In this document: piece by piece, positions 38,651 to 49,702 of the stretch | How the letters are laid out: the number at the start of each line of letters is the position of its first letter | Position numbering within the stretch: position 1 is the stretch's first letter | Assembly: GCA_026391315.1 (NCBI GenBank) | Contig: JAPLDT010000045.1 | Span: 1-64,000, forward strand | Reading direction: 5' to 3' | Origin: Bacteroidia bacterium | GTDB taxonomy: Bacteria; Bacteroidota; Bacteroidia; Bacteroidales; Prolixibacteraceae | Length of the DNA stretch: 64,000 nucleotides | Translations under genes and position numbers: made by a program | The notes under the pieces: generated by a model | What the model was told of the DNA's origin: nothing | Database searches by the model: none | What the model saw: only the letters and a program-made list of their open reading frames with translations

Positions 38651-39493
38651 ATGGAAACCAATCTTTACAGCTATCAGTTTAGGACAGAAAGTGACGCAGT
38701 TCCCCAAAGAAGTGCTCCTATAAAATTGACCAAATTGTCTTTTCCCCTGTTGAGGGTCATTGATCTGAATGTATCAATTCAGGATAAACAGATCCTGAAG
38801 GACATTAACCTTCAAATCCCTGAAAAGAGCATTACCTGTATCATCGGGCCATCGGGATGCGGGAAGACCACTTTGCTGCGGTCACTGAACCGTTTGCACG
38901 ACGACAATGCTGATATAAATATTACAGGGAGCGTGCTGGTCGACAACGAAGATATTTACGGGAAAAATGTCGAGGTTACGCATATCCGGAAAAAGATGGG
39001 ACTTTTGGCGCAGCGCCCTACCGTATTGCCGATGTCGATTTTTGAAAATGTCGCCTATGGCCCTCGGATTCATGGGATCAGAGACAAACGAAAGCTATAT
39101 GGAATTGTTAAAAATCAGCTGGAGGCGGTTGGTTTGTGGGAGGAGGTAAAAGATCGGCTCAAGTCTCCTGCTATCAGGCTTTCTATCGGTCAGCAGCAGA
39201 GATTGTGCCTGGCCCGGGGACTGGCAGTCTCACCCGAAATCATTCTTGGAGATGAGGCAACCTCCGCACTTGACCCCATTGCAACTACTAAAATTGAACA
39301 ACTTTTCGTCTCCCTGAAGAAAGAGTACAGCATCGTTTTGGTAACGCACACTTTAAGGCAGGCGAGGCGAATAGCCGATTATGTGGCATTCATGTATATG
39401 GGCGAACTGATTGAATTTGGTAGTGCAACCGAAATCTTTACAAATCCAAAGCATCAGCTGACCCGTGACTATATTGGTGGAAGTTTTTCCTGA
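38651..39493 (+). CDS. pstB: Phosphate-type ABC transporter ATPase PstB
   Basis: Walker A GPSGCGKTT, SIGQQQRLCLARGLAVSPEIILGDEATSALDP. Confidence 0.95.
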   Translation: METNLYSYQFRTESDAVPQRSAPIKLTKLSFPLLRVIDLNVSIQDKQILKDINLQIPEKSITCIIGPSGCGKTTLLRSLNRLHDDNADINITGSVLVDNEDIYGKNVEVTHIRKKMGLLAQRPTVLPMSIFENVAYGPRIHGIRDKRKLYGIVKNQLEAVGLWEEVKDRLKSPAIRLSIGQQQRLCLARGLAVSPEIILGDEATSALDPIATTKIEQLFVSLKKEYSIVLVTHTLRQARRIADYVAFMYMGELIEFGSATEIFTNPKHQLTRDYIGGSFS

Positions 39494-39589
39494 TTTTCCT
39501 GTATAATCAAGGATCATACGGGGATAAGTTGCTTCGAATTTCTGGGCAACTGTATTTCCCGGTAATACTGCATCCTTCAGACCCTGCAC

Positions 39590-40270
39590 CTATAATTGCT
39601 CAAAAAAATTCCAGACCGGGTCGTTCGGAACAGGTGCAGTAATGGTTACAGGTTCAAGGGTGACAGGATGGACAAACCGGATTGTACGGGCATGCAGGTG
39701 TATGCCACCATCCTTGTTGGATCTTGGGAATCCATATTTCAGATCGCCTTTGATATGAAGCCCGATGGTGGCCAGCTGAGCCCTGATCTGGTGATGCCTG
39801 CCAGTATGAAGTTCAATTTCCAACAGGTGAAAACGATCGGAAGAGGCAATATATCGGTAGGTGAGGGAGGCTTTTTTGGACTCTTTTTGCTCCTGTCGGT
39901 AAGCGAAAGACTTGTTCTGTTTTTCATTGCGAACCAGCCAGTGCTCCAGGGTGGCTTCAACCGGGTCCGGTTTGACATCAACCACTGCCCAATAAGTTTT
40001 TCTGATCTCCCCTTCGTTTTTGAAGAGTTCATTCATCCTGGAAAGTGACTTGGAAGTTCTGGCAAAAAGCAGAACACCACTCGTCGGCCGATCCAATCGG
40101 TGGGTCACTCCCAGAAAGACATTTCCGGGTTTGTGGTATTTCTCTTTCAGGTAGATTTTTATCTCATCACCGATAGGGCTATCTCCCGTCTTATCCCCCT
40201 GCACGATGTCCCCACAGCGCTTGTTGATGGCAATCAGGTGATTATCCTCGAACAAAATCTCTAGCTTCAT
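39590..40270 (-). CDS. RluA family pseudouridine synthase
   Basis: [40 protein letters not shown]. Confidence 0.93.
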   Translation of the reverse strand: MKLEILFEDNHLIAINKRCGDIVQGDKTGDSPIGDEIKIYLKEKYHKPGNVFLGVTHRLDRPTSGVLLFARTSKSLSRMNELFKNEGEIRKTYWAVVDVKPDPVEATLEHWLVRNEKQNKSFAYRQEQKESKKASLTYRYIASSDRFHLLEIELHTGRHHQIRAQLATIGLHIKGDLKYGFPRSNKDGGIHLHARTIRFVHPVTLEPVTITAPVPNDPVWNFFEQL

Positions 40271-41085
40271 TCGTACTGCTCCTTTTCATTCGGGAAATCC
40301 TTCGATTTCACATCTTTGATATAATGGCCGACGGCCCCTTTGATTTCGGCTGCCAGATTGTGGTAACGGCGCAGAAACCTTGGTGAGAACTCCTGGGTAA
40401 TGCCCAGCATGTCGTGGATTACAAGTACTTGTCCATCGACTCCGCCGCCAGCGCCAATGCCTATGATTGGGATTTTTAACTCTTTCGCGACCTTCGTGCC
40501 AAGTGATGCCGGAATCTTCTCCAGAACGATGGCAAAGCATCCGGCCTCTTCAAGTAATTTCGCATCCTTCAGCAGCTTATTTGCCTCATCCTCCTCCTTG
40601 GCCCTGACAACATAGGTACCATAACGGTTGATCGACTGCGGCATCAAGCCAAGGTGTCCCATCACGGGAATACCTGCCGAAAGGATGCGTTGCACCGATT
40701 CGATCACTTCACTGCCGCCTTCCAGTTTAACCGCATCGGCATGGGTGATTTTCATGATTTTGATGGCAGAGTTCAATGCTTCGAGCGAATTTCCCTGGTA
40801 GGTGCCGAATGGCATATCGACCACCACCAGACAGCGGGTCACTGCTTTGACGACCGACTTCCCATGGTAAATCATCTGATCCAGGGTGATCGGGAGGGTT
40901 GTTTCGTGACCTGCCATGACATTGGCGGCCGAATCCCCGACAAGGATCACATCAATTCCGGCCTGGTCCACCAGTTTAGCCATGCTGTAGTCGTAGGAGG
41001 TAAGCATCGAAATTTTCTCCCCTTGCAGTTTCATCTCCGAAAGTACATGGGTAGTTACCCTTTTGATCTCTTTGTGCACTGACAT
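40267..41085 (-). CDS. panB: 3-methyl-2-oxobutanoate hydroxymethyltransferase
   Basis: [85 protein letters not shown]. Confidence 0.97.
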   Translation of the reverse strand: MSVHKEIKRVTTHVLSEMKLQGEKISMLTSYDYSMAKLVDQAGIDVILVGDSAANVMAGHETTLPITLDQMIYHGKSVVKAVTRCLVVVDMPFGTYQGNSLEALNSAIKIMKITHADAVKLEGGSEVIESVQRILSAGIPVMGHLGLMPQSINRYGTYVVRAKEEDEANKLLKDAKLLEEAGCFAIVLEKIPASLGTKVAKELKIPIIGIGAGGGVDGQVLVIHDMLGITQEFSPRFLRRYHNLAAEIKGAVGHYIKDVKSKDFPNEKEQYE

Positions 41086-41168
41086 AGGTTCCGAATTTTT
41101 TTTGGATGAAAATGCAAAGTTACCAAATGTAAATGTGAAAATATGAGAATGTGAAAATGTGGAAATGA

Positions 41169-41203
41169 AAAAAGTGCTGACAGTCTAAATATCAGCACTT
41201 TTT
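41169..41203. terminator. Intrinsic terminator downstream of 41239 gene
   Basis: 12-bp exact arms AAAAAGTGCTGA / TCAGCACTTTTT with 11-nt loop. Confidence 0.8.
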
Positions 41204-41238
41204 GTTATAACTCATAACTCATAACTCATAACTTCCTT

Positions 41239-42387
41239 CTACACTTTCAGGAAAATCTTATTTTTGAAAAGGAAGTGCAGGAACATCCATTCGAGGGCGA
41301 TTGCGCCGAGGATAACGATCCAGTTGCCCAGGGCAGGCTCAAGGAATCCAAGGAAGAATGAGGATGCATCGCGAAAATCAAAAATTCTGGTTGCCAGGTA
41401 GATGGTGATAGAGTTCATCCCGATCACCTTGAAAAAGAGAATTTTGTATTTACCGATTCCCCATGCCCAGGTGTTAACCCAATCTTTTACATCGATGGTA
41501 TAATAGAACAAAGCCAGAAGCATAAAACTGATGCCTGCTGTGAGCATGTCGAAAGGGACTGTCCAGGCTGCTTTGATAATGGGATAGAAGGTAGAAAGAG
41601 TCAGGGCAACCACGACCAGGCACGCGCCAATGACGGCAAGGATCGAAGCTTTTCTTCCGGAAGCCGGAGTGCCGTCGCGCAATATTCCGCCGGCCAGTGC
41701 ACCCATCAAAGTCACAGAGATGGCAGAAACGCAGCAAAGCAATCCTTCCGGATCAAAAGTCGTTCCGTGTAACCTGCCGGGGATAAGCAAACGGTCGAGC
41801 CAGGCATTGATACCATTTACCGGACCATTTACCGGATCCAGTAGTCCCGCGCCCTGTCCGGGAACTGGAACAGCAAGTTGAAGAATTGCGATGGAAATAA
41901 GGAGTCCTGCCAGCCAGATAATTCTCGATTTCATATTTTTCGTGTAGATCACGATTGTGGCAGCGAAGAAATAGGCGAATCCGATCTGTCCCAGAACACT
42001 TGGAATGCGCGGGTTAGAGAAACCGTGCTGCAGAGCTCCATTGTACATAATTCCCAACAATATCAGGATGATCCCGCGTTTTGCCGCCTTCCTGAACAAG
42101 AGTGATTTATCTGCGCCTTTCTCGATTTTGGAGGTGATGGCATAAGGAATGGCAACTCCGGAGATAAACATGAACAATGGGAAGATCAGGTCTTCAAAAT
42201 GAAAGCCATCCCACCTGACATGTTCCATCTGTTCGGCCACAACGTTCAGCCAACCCCAGTCGAGGGCCTTTGAAAGGGCAACAATCAGACTGCCACCGCC
42301 AATAATCCAGAGCATATCAAATCCACGTAAAACATCAAGTGATGCAAGTCGTTCGACCTGCTTTGCCGTTTGAATCTTTTTTTGCAT
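41239..42387 (-). CDS. DUF5009 / heparan-alpha-glucosaminide N-acetyltransferase-like membrane protein
   Basis: ERLASLDVLRGFDMLWIIGGG, HFEDLIFPLFMFISGVAIPY, multi-TM. Confidence 0.88.
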   Translation of the reverse strand: MQKKIQTAKQVERLASLDVLRGFDMLWIIGGGSLIVALSKALDWGWLNVVAEQMEHVRWDGFHFEDLIFPLFMFISGVAIPYAITSKIEKGADKSLLFRKAAKRGIILILLGIMYNGALQHGFSNPRIPSVLGQIGFAYFFAATIVIYTKNMKSRIIWLAGLLISIAILQLAVPVPGQGAGLLDPVNGPVNGINAWLDRLLIPGRLHGTTFDPEGLLCCVSAISVTLMGALAGGILRDGTPASGRKASILAVIGACLVVVALTLSTFYPIIKAAWTVPFDMLTAGISFMLLALFYYTIDVKDWVNTWAWGIGKYKILFFKVIGMNSITIYLATRIFDFRDASSFFLGFLEPALGNWIVILGAIALEWMFLHFLFKNKIFLKV

Positions 42388-42490
42388 TTGGTTAAAATGT
42401 TAATGATAGTTTGTAGTATTTCCTTTCAAAGATATTATTTATTGATAAAGTTGGATCAACAGGGATATTTTTTGTTCAGGTTTTTTGATA

Positions 42491-42555
42491 TTCACCACAA
42501 TAGACACATAGAACACAATAGAACCTAATGTGACCTATGTGTCTATTGTGGTGAA
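42491..42555. repeat. 21-bp perfect inverted repeat (TTCACCACAATAGACACATAG)
   Basis: Arms 42491-42511 and 42535-42555 are exact reverse complements. Confidence 0.85.
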
Positions 42556-42779
42556 CGCTGTAATTAATCGAAATGCGATATGGGAAGTGGTGCCAAAAAT
42601 GCCAGCGTTCCAAAGTTTTTCTGTCGTTTTGTCACAAAATATGACAGCACTTTCTGTGAACCGGAAGATTCAGTTCCCAAAAGCGCCTAAAAACAGGTTT
42701 TGGAAGGATTGGCACAAAGATTGATTGTCGTTAGTCATAAGATCGAAATACAAGAAAAAAATATTAATAGTTTAAATAG

Positions 42780-44655
<1,876 letters not shown>

Positions 44656-44667
44656 CTTCAGTATATA

Positions 44668-44710
44668 TACAACAAAAAACCCGCTTCTCAAAAGCGGGTT
44701 TTTTGTTGTA
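44668..44710. terminator. Intrinsic terminator downstream of dnaK
   Basis: 19-bp exact arms TACAACAAAAAACCCGCTT / AAGCGGGTTTTTTGTTGTA, loop CTCAA. Confidence 0.9.
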
Positions 44711-44758
44711 TAGTTTTAAGAAGCCACCTTTCTTTTTTACCCATCATTATGGGCACCG

Positions 44759-45247
44759 TCATTTTTTAGTAAGGTCGTTTATCTTGTCAGTAAGTAGTAA
44801 AATTGTCTCTTTTCTTGCTTCAATCTCAGATTCCGCATGTTTAAGCGCCCTTTCTGTTTGTTCCAGGGCATGTTTCAGGGTTGAACAATTTGGGCAAGGA
44901 TCAGATAACTGATTTCCAACAGAATGTATTTGTCCCGATAGGTTATCTTCTTTCCTCTTAATCTTTTCTAATGGCTCAGCTAAACTTACATTTGGATCGG
45001 TTGAGGATTTTGTGTATTCTATTTTTCTACTATTGTTAATCATTTCCCCTTTTTCAGTTATAAGCCAGTCTGCACTTATGTTATCAAATGACGACAGTAT
45101 CTTTAGTAAAACGTCGTAACTTGGGGCATTTCTACCCTTTACGATGTTGTGGATAACGGTAGAATTGACACCAATACGCATGCTAAAAGAATTATTATTT
45201 AATTCTAATGAATTGATTATTAATTCTATTCTATTATTTATTGTCAT
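44759..45247 (-). CDS. Phage-type XRE/HTH repressor-like protein with C-terminal coiled coil
   Basis: N-terminal HTH (MRIGVNSTVIHNIVKGRNAPSYDVLLKILSSFDNISADWLITEKGEM), coiled-coil tail. Confidence 0.8.
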   Translation of the reverse strand: MTINNRIELIINSLELNNNSFSMRIGVNSTVIHNIVKGRNAPSYDVLLKILSSFDNISADWLITEKGEMINNSRKIEYTKSSTDPNVSLAEPLEKIKRKEDNLSGQIHSVGNQLSDPCPNCSTLKHALEQTERALKHAESEIEARKETILLLTDKINDLTKK

Positions 45248-45299
45248 TTGATGATATTTTTTCTAAATTCACTTGCATATATCATCATATGATAATATA

Positions 45300-45321
45300 T
45301 TTGTGAAAAGCTTTTCACAAA
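45300..45321. promoter_or_regulatory. 22-bp perfect palindrome, candidate operator
   Basis: TTTGTGAAAAGCTTTTCACAAA between divergent regulators. Confidence 0.7.
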
Positions 45322-45334
45322 AATACAACAAGAA

Positions 45335-45574
45335 ATGCCAAAAAGGGAAGAACTACGAAAAAAAATACAAATAGGGGATTGGGGGCTCGTTGGTAGGATT
45401 TTGGGGATCAAAACCCATAATGCTTATATGAGTTTTTTGAGACCGACTAGTAAACGTTTTCCTGATGTTGTGGCAGCTATCGAAAAGATAGTTGAGAATA
45501 GAGAAAAATTATTGACCAATCCAAAAAACAACATAAGAGTAAATAAGAGAATTATTGAGAAACCTGATTTTTAG
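45335..45574 (+). CDS. Small phage-type regulator-like protein
   Basis: 79 aa, MPKREELRKKIQIGDWGLVGRILGIKTHNAYMSFLRPTSKRFPDVVAAIEKIVENREKL; divergent from the repressor. Confidence 0.55.
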   Translation: MPKREELRKKIQIGDWGLVGRILGIKTHNAYMSFLRPTSKRFPDVVAAIEKIVENREKLLTNPKNNIRVNKRIIEKPDF

Positions 45575-45686
45575 GTTTTGAATAGCGGTACAGTTTTATA
45601 CTTCACATTTTAAGAAATTTAGTCCTAACCTAATCATTATACTCAAAAAGGAGCAGAAGATGTAAATATTTTCAAAAGTGAAAAAC

Positions 45687-47048
45687 ATGAAACCTGAAGT
45701 GGAATCCTACCGGGGAAAGCGGCAAATTCTTAGAGATTCTCCGAAATTGGAAAAGAGCGCGAATGAGCTGGTCCTGTCCAACCAAACTTTAAAGGAAAGC
45801 AATGAATTAATCAATTTGATTTTGCAATCTATCTTGTTGGGAATGGATATAGTTGATGAACAAGGGAATATACTTTTTCTGAACGGGAACTTGGATATCA
45901 TCGAACGTAATCAGCATGAACTAGAGCTTAAAGCGGCCAAAGTAAAAGCTGAAGAGAGCAACCGCTTAAAACCAGCATTTCTTGTCAGCATGAGCCACGA
46001 AATACGGACCCCGATAAATGCCATCATGGGTTTCTCCGACTTGTTGATGGAGGCTGAAGGGGATGAAAAAAGGCAGTTTGCTAGCATTATTCAGAAATGT
46101 TCGAAGCAATTGCTCTCGCTGATAGATGATGTATTACATCTGTCGCGGCTGGAAATCGAAAAAATGCACGTCAATAACATCAGATTTAAACCTACAGAGT
46201 TGGTCACTGATGTTTACCGGATGTTTAACCTCTCCCATTTAAAAAAAGAACTTGACATTGCAATAAGTGTCCCCTGGCAGTACGAAGACCTCGTCATGCT
46301 ATCTGACGCAGGCAAAATCAGACAGGTAATGACAAATTTTGTCGCCAACGCCGTGAAATATACCCTGGAAGGTAGCGTGGTGCTTGGGTTTGAGCTGCAA
46401 GACGGATTTGTCGAATTCTATGTGACAGACACCGGAATTGGTATTCCCAAAAAAGAACAGCAAAAAATTTTCGAGTCTTTCTATCGTTGCGAACAAGCAA
46501 TATCTTCCTCTATAGAAGGAACCGGATTGGGGTTGAGCATTGCAAAAGAGTTGGTCGAATTGATGGGTGGAGTGATTGGCGTAAGTTCCGAGCCAAACAA
46601 AGGCTCGCGCTTTTTTTTCTCCATTCCCCTTGAAAAATCTGATAAGATGAAATCTGAGAAACCATTGCTCCAAACGGAACAAAAACAATTGAAGAATTTT
46701 ACAATTCTCGTTGCCGAAGACGAACGGGTCAGTTATCAGTATATCGAGATTCTGCTAAAAGATAAAGTGAAAAGAATTGATCGCGCCACCAACGGAAAAG
46801 AAGCAGTTGAATTGGCACTAAAGAACAGCTACAACCTTATTTTAATGGATCTGAAGATGCCGGTTATGGGTGGGATCGAAGCCACAAAAATACTGAAACA
46901 ACAATTTCCGGATATTCCAATTATTGCCCAAACTGCATATTCGATGCCCGAAGAAAAGGAGAGCGCTTTGGAGGCCGGATGTGCTGATTTTCTCACCAAA
47001 CCAATTAAAAAGAGGGAATTGATAGAGATGATAAACAGGTATATGTGA
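45687..47048 (+). CDS. Hybrid histidine kinase (truncated PAS, HisKA, HATPase, receiver)
   Basis: AFLVSMSHEIRTPINAIMGFS, DTGIGIPKKEQQKIFESF, GTGLGLSIAKELVELMGG, ILMDLKMPVMGGIEATK. Confidence 0.92.
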   Translation: MKPEVESYRGKRQILRDSPKLEKSANELVLSNQTLKESNELINLILQSILLGMDIVDEQGNILFLNGNLDIIERNQHELELKAAKVKAEESNRLKPAFLVSMSHEIRTPINAIMGFSDLLMEAEGDEKRQFASIIQKCSKQLLSLIDDVLHLSRLEIEKMHVNNIRFKPTELVTDVYRMFNLSHLKKELDIAISVPWQYEDLVMLSDAGKIRQVMTNFVANAVKYTLEGSVVLGFELQDGFVEFYVTDTGIGIPKKEQQKIFESFYRCEQAISSSIEGTGLGLSIAKELVELMGGVIGVSSEPNKGSRFFFSIPLEKSDKMKSEKPLLQTEQKQLKNFTILVAEDERVSYQYIEILLKDKVKRIDRATNGKEAVELALKNSYNLILMDLKMPVMGGIEATKILKQQFPDIPIIAQTAYSMPEEKESALEAGCADFLTKPIKKRELIEMINRYM

Positions 47049-47090
47049 AAAGGAGTCAACTTTGCCAATTGGATTAATGTCTAACTTAAT

Positions 47091-48338
47091 TCATTCGGAA
47101 GAAAGATTGATCCGGTAGCCTGCACTCCATTCGATGAAATCAGAAACATGGTAATTGTATGCCCGCAGACAGATTCCTGCAAATATTCTTTTGCTTAACT
47201 GGTACCGCAAACCCAGCCTTTGGTAGGTCGGTGGCTTATTGTTAACAGTAGTTTTTCTGAAGAGATAAAAGCCCGGTTGAATGACAACCGAAAGATGATG
47301 AATGACCAGTTCGTAGGAAGGATAGATGCTCAAATTGAGATTGTTCCCCCAGGAACCTTTACCGCCGGCTTCCGGTTTCGGGCCTTTAACAAATATCGCT
47401 GAGTTGTTTGAGCCATCGTAACCCAGAGAGAGGCCAATCCCAATCTTAGACTTGTAGGTTACCTGACGGCTTAGCAATGTATTGAATCCATAAACAGAAT
47501 AATATGCCCCCTCGTAATTGGCGGTAGAATCGGGCTTGCTACCCATGTAAAGTACATTTTTAACTCCACCGTAGAGTGAGAAATCAAGATAAGTTTTCTG
47601 TCGGAAGGCAGGAAGTGTCTCCTTGACCGCAGGTGAAACGAAACGGTTTGGATGGTAACTCAAGCTGACTTTGGGTGCGAAAGTATTTAGTCCGTAATTG
47701 GGACTCTTCAAAGCCCCGTTCGAGAAATGGGTAAAGCTGTATCCCAAACCAATGTCAAAAAAGCTGTTTAGAGCATAGGTAAGGCTGGTCCCGAGGTCTA
47801 TAAATACGCTTTGGTCGGCTCCCATGGAGATGTTATAGCTGTTTTCAGATGGATTGTATCCTTCCCAGTTGAAAGTAAGTCCGAACCCCCCTTCGTAGTT
47901 AAAACTTAACCTGTTCCAGCGCTTAAATGGCGCCTTAAACAGGGCATAGGCAGCAATGGGTGTTCCTAATTTGCTTGTATTAAAGAAGGTAGCAGAATAG
48001 ATGCCCACACCATAGGATGGATAGCCATAGTTCTTCTCCCAGATGCTCTTTCCGGTAGTTTGCTTTTGAAATTGAAAAGAGAGCGCTAAAAAATCATAAT
48101 CACGGTCAAGAATTGGATCCGTCGGTTTAAGAAACGGGTTGGTGGCCATTACCGAACCAAATTGGGAATAACCAGTGAGAATAAAGTTCTTATTGACCTT
48201 CAGTGTGTCAGATGGCTGAACAGATGCAACGCAGTCAATAAATGTACAAAAAAATAAAAGGGAAAAAACAGTTGTATTTGGTAATGAAAATATTTGAGCA
48301 TATAAAATATTCAACGGTCTGGAAGAACAGCGGCTCAT
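47091..48338 (-). CDS. Acyloxyacyl hydrolase / PagL-like lipid A deacylase
   Basis: Outer-membrane barrel pattern plus GYSFTHFSNGALKSPNYGLN (PagL-type H-x-S-N-A-like motif). Confidence 0.72.
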   Translation of the reverse strand: MSRCSSRPLNILYAQIFSLPNTTVFSLLFFCTFIDCVASVQPSDTLKVNKNFILTGYSQFGSVMATNPFLKPTDPILDRDYDFLALSFQFQKQTTGKSIWEKNYGYPSYGVGIYSATFFNTSKLGTPIAAYALFKAPFKRWNRLSFNYEGGFGLTFNWEGYNPSENSYNISMGADQSVFIDLGTSLTYALNSFFDIGLGYSFTHFSNGALKSPNYGLNTFAPKVSLSYHPNRFVSPAVKETLPAFRQKTYLDFSLYGGVKNVLYMGSKPDSTANYEGAYYSVYGFNTLLSRQVTYKSKIGIGLSLGYDGSNNSAIFVKGPKPEAGGKGSWGNNLNLSIYPSYELVIHHLSVVIQPGFYLFRKTTVNNKPPTYQRLGLRYQLSKRIFAGICLRAYNYHVSDFIEWSAGYRINLSSE

Positions 48339-48383
48339 TCTGCAGGATTTTTTACGGCATCATATTGTGGTTAAAATTACAAC

Positions 48384-48449
48384 TTAAATGGTTATAAAAC
48401 ACGAAAAGAGGCCTTTCAAAGCCTCTTTTCGTGTTTTATAACCATTTAA
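48384..48449. terminator. Strong intrinsic terminator
   Basis: 29-bp exact arms TTAAATGGTTATAAAACACGAAAAGAGGC / reverse complement, 8-nt loop. Confidence 0.85.
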
Positions 48450-48455
48450 AGTTAT

Positions 48456-49331
48456 TTACTTCCTCGGCGCAGAGGGAGAATCCATTAAAAGTACCGGCCA
48501 AACATTTGGTCTAGGAACACTGACGCCCTTGTTATTACCTCTGAACAATCCTGTGGCATCCATATCCGGACCATAATAATACATGGGCCACCCTTTGTAG
48601 GTAGGCTGATTCTTTCCATAAACGGTAATGCTGCCAAACAGCGATTTATCCAGAACCGAGGGCGCAACAATTTTGTTTGTTTCATAGATCGGCCATACTC
48701 CGTTGTTGGAAAGGTCCGCCTTCGTGTATTTGTTTAAATTGGAACTGTCTTTTGCGAAAGCATAAAGCGTACGGCCATTTACATCAGTGAAATAGGTAGT
48801 TTTCCCAATCCCTTCAGAGTAAACATTGGTAGCGGATACAATGTAGTTTTTGCCATCGGCACCAACCAGCTGGGCATTAGCCAACATGATGGTATAGTCG
48901 GGTTTTGCAACAAACCATAACTTGTTCACCCCCTCACCGGAAGTTACTTTGGATTGCTCGCGAACGCCACCAGGGGCATAATAATAGAGTGGCCATCCTT
49001 TGTAAGTAACCTGATTTCCTGTCCCGACATTGATCGTACCAAAATCAGCATAAGTCAGGCCCGGAGCCAGTTTGTCCATAGTCAACATAGCAACGGTAAA
49101 AATGGGCCAGGCTGTCGTGCATCCTCCGGTGCAATTGTTAAGCCCATTGGCATCATTCGCAAAAAAGTACAAAGTATTCCCGGCTTTATCTGTCAGGTAA
49201 CTGCCAAGCGTTGAAGAGTTCGCGAGTTTGATTTCAAACGGATCAACTGTTTCCGATTTCTTGCAATTGGAGAGCAAAAATCCTGTCACAAGCAACACAA
49301 ATAGTGCAGTAATTTGGTATTTTCTTTTCAT
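48456..49331 (-). CDS. Lipoprotein with two COG4315-type secreted repeats
   Basis: Lipobox LLSNC; GNTLYFFANDANGLNNCTGGCTTAWPIF and GRTLYAFAKDSSNLNKYTKADLSNNGVWPIY, each followed by YKGWPxYYY. Confidence 0.88.
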   Translation of the reverse strand: MKRKYQITALFVLLVTGFLLSNCKKSETVDPFEIKLANSSTLGSYLTDKAGNTLYFFANDANGLNNCTGGCTTAWPIFTVAMLTMDKLAPGLTYADFGTINVGTGNQVTYKGWPLYYYAPGGVREQSKVTSGEGVNKLWFVAKPDYTIMLANAQLVGADGKNYIVSATNVYSEGIGKTTYFTDVNGRTLYAFAKDSSNLNKYTKADLSNNGVWPIYETNKIVAPSVLDKSLFGSITVYGKNQPTYKGWPMYYYGPDMDATGLFRGNNKGVSVPRPNVWPVLLMDSPSAPRK

Positions 49332-49702
49332 CGCATTAAATTTTAATTGGTTACTGAAAAGTATTATCAGAATTTAATACGTATTATTTTGCAGCAGGTT
49401 TGTGTTTTTAGGCTTGTTATTTTTATTTAGACTGTATAAATAGTAGAAATATAAATATTTGATATAGAGACTGATATAAAATATTTATATTGAAAATATG
49501 TTAAGCAAATATTGTAAACAATGAATTTTTCGCACATTTCGGAGACGAAAAGTGGTGATAAGTTAGGATATTTTCGTTAAATCTTTGATTTTTACCCCCT
49601 TTGGGCCCTTAGTGATATGCTTTGGGATCATTGTGGTGAAGTTTTAAAAATTTTACCACGAAGGTCTCAAAGAAATGCACAAAGGGAACACAAAGGAGCT
49701 TA

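Noticed and set aside
39353-39589. 78-aa minus-strand ORF (MQGLKDAVLPGNTVAQKFEATYPRMILDYTGKS...)
   Set aside because: Mostly overlaps pstB on the opposite strand; no family recognised, although the N-terminal part in the intergenic gap might be a gene fragment
41128-41232. AATGTGAAAATATGAGAATGTG and CATAACTCATAACT tandem tracts
   Set aside because: Low-complexity flanks of an ordinary terminator
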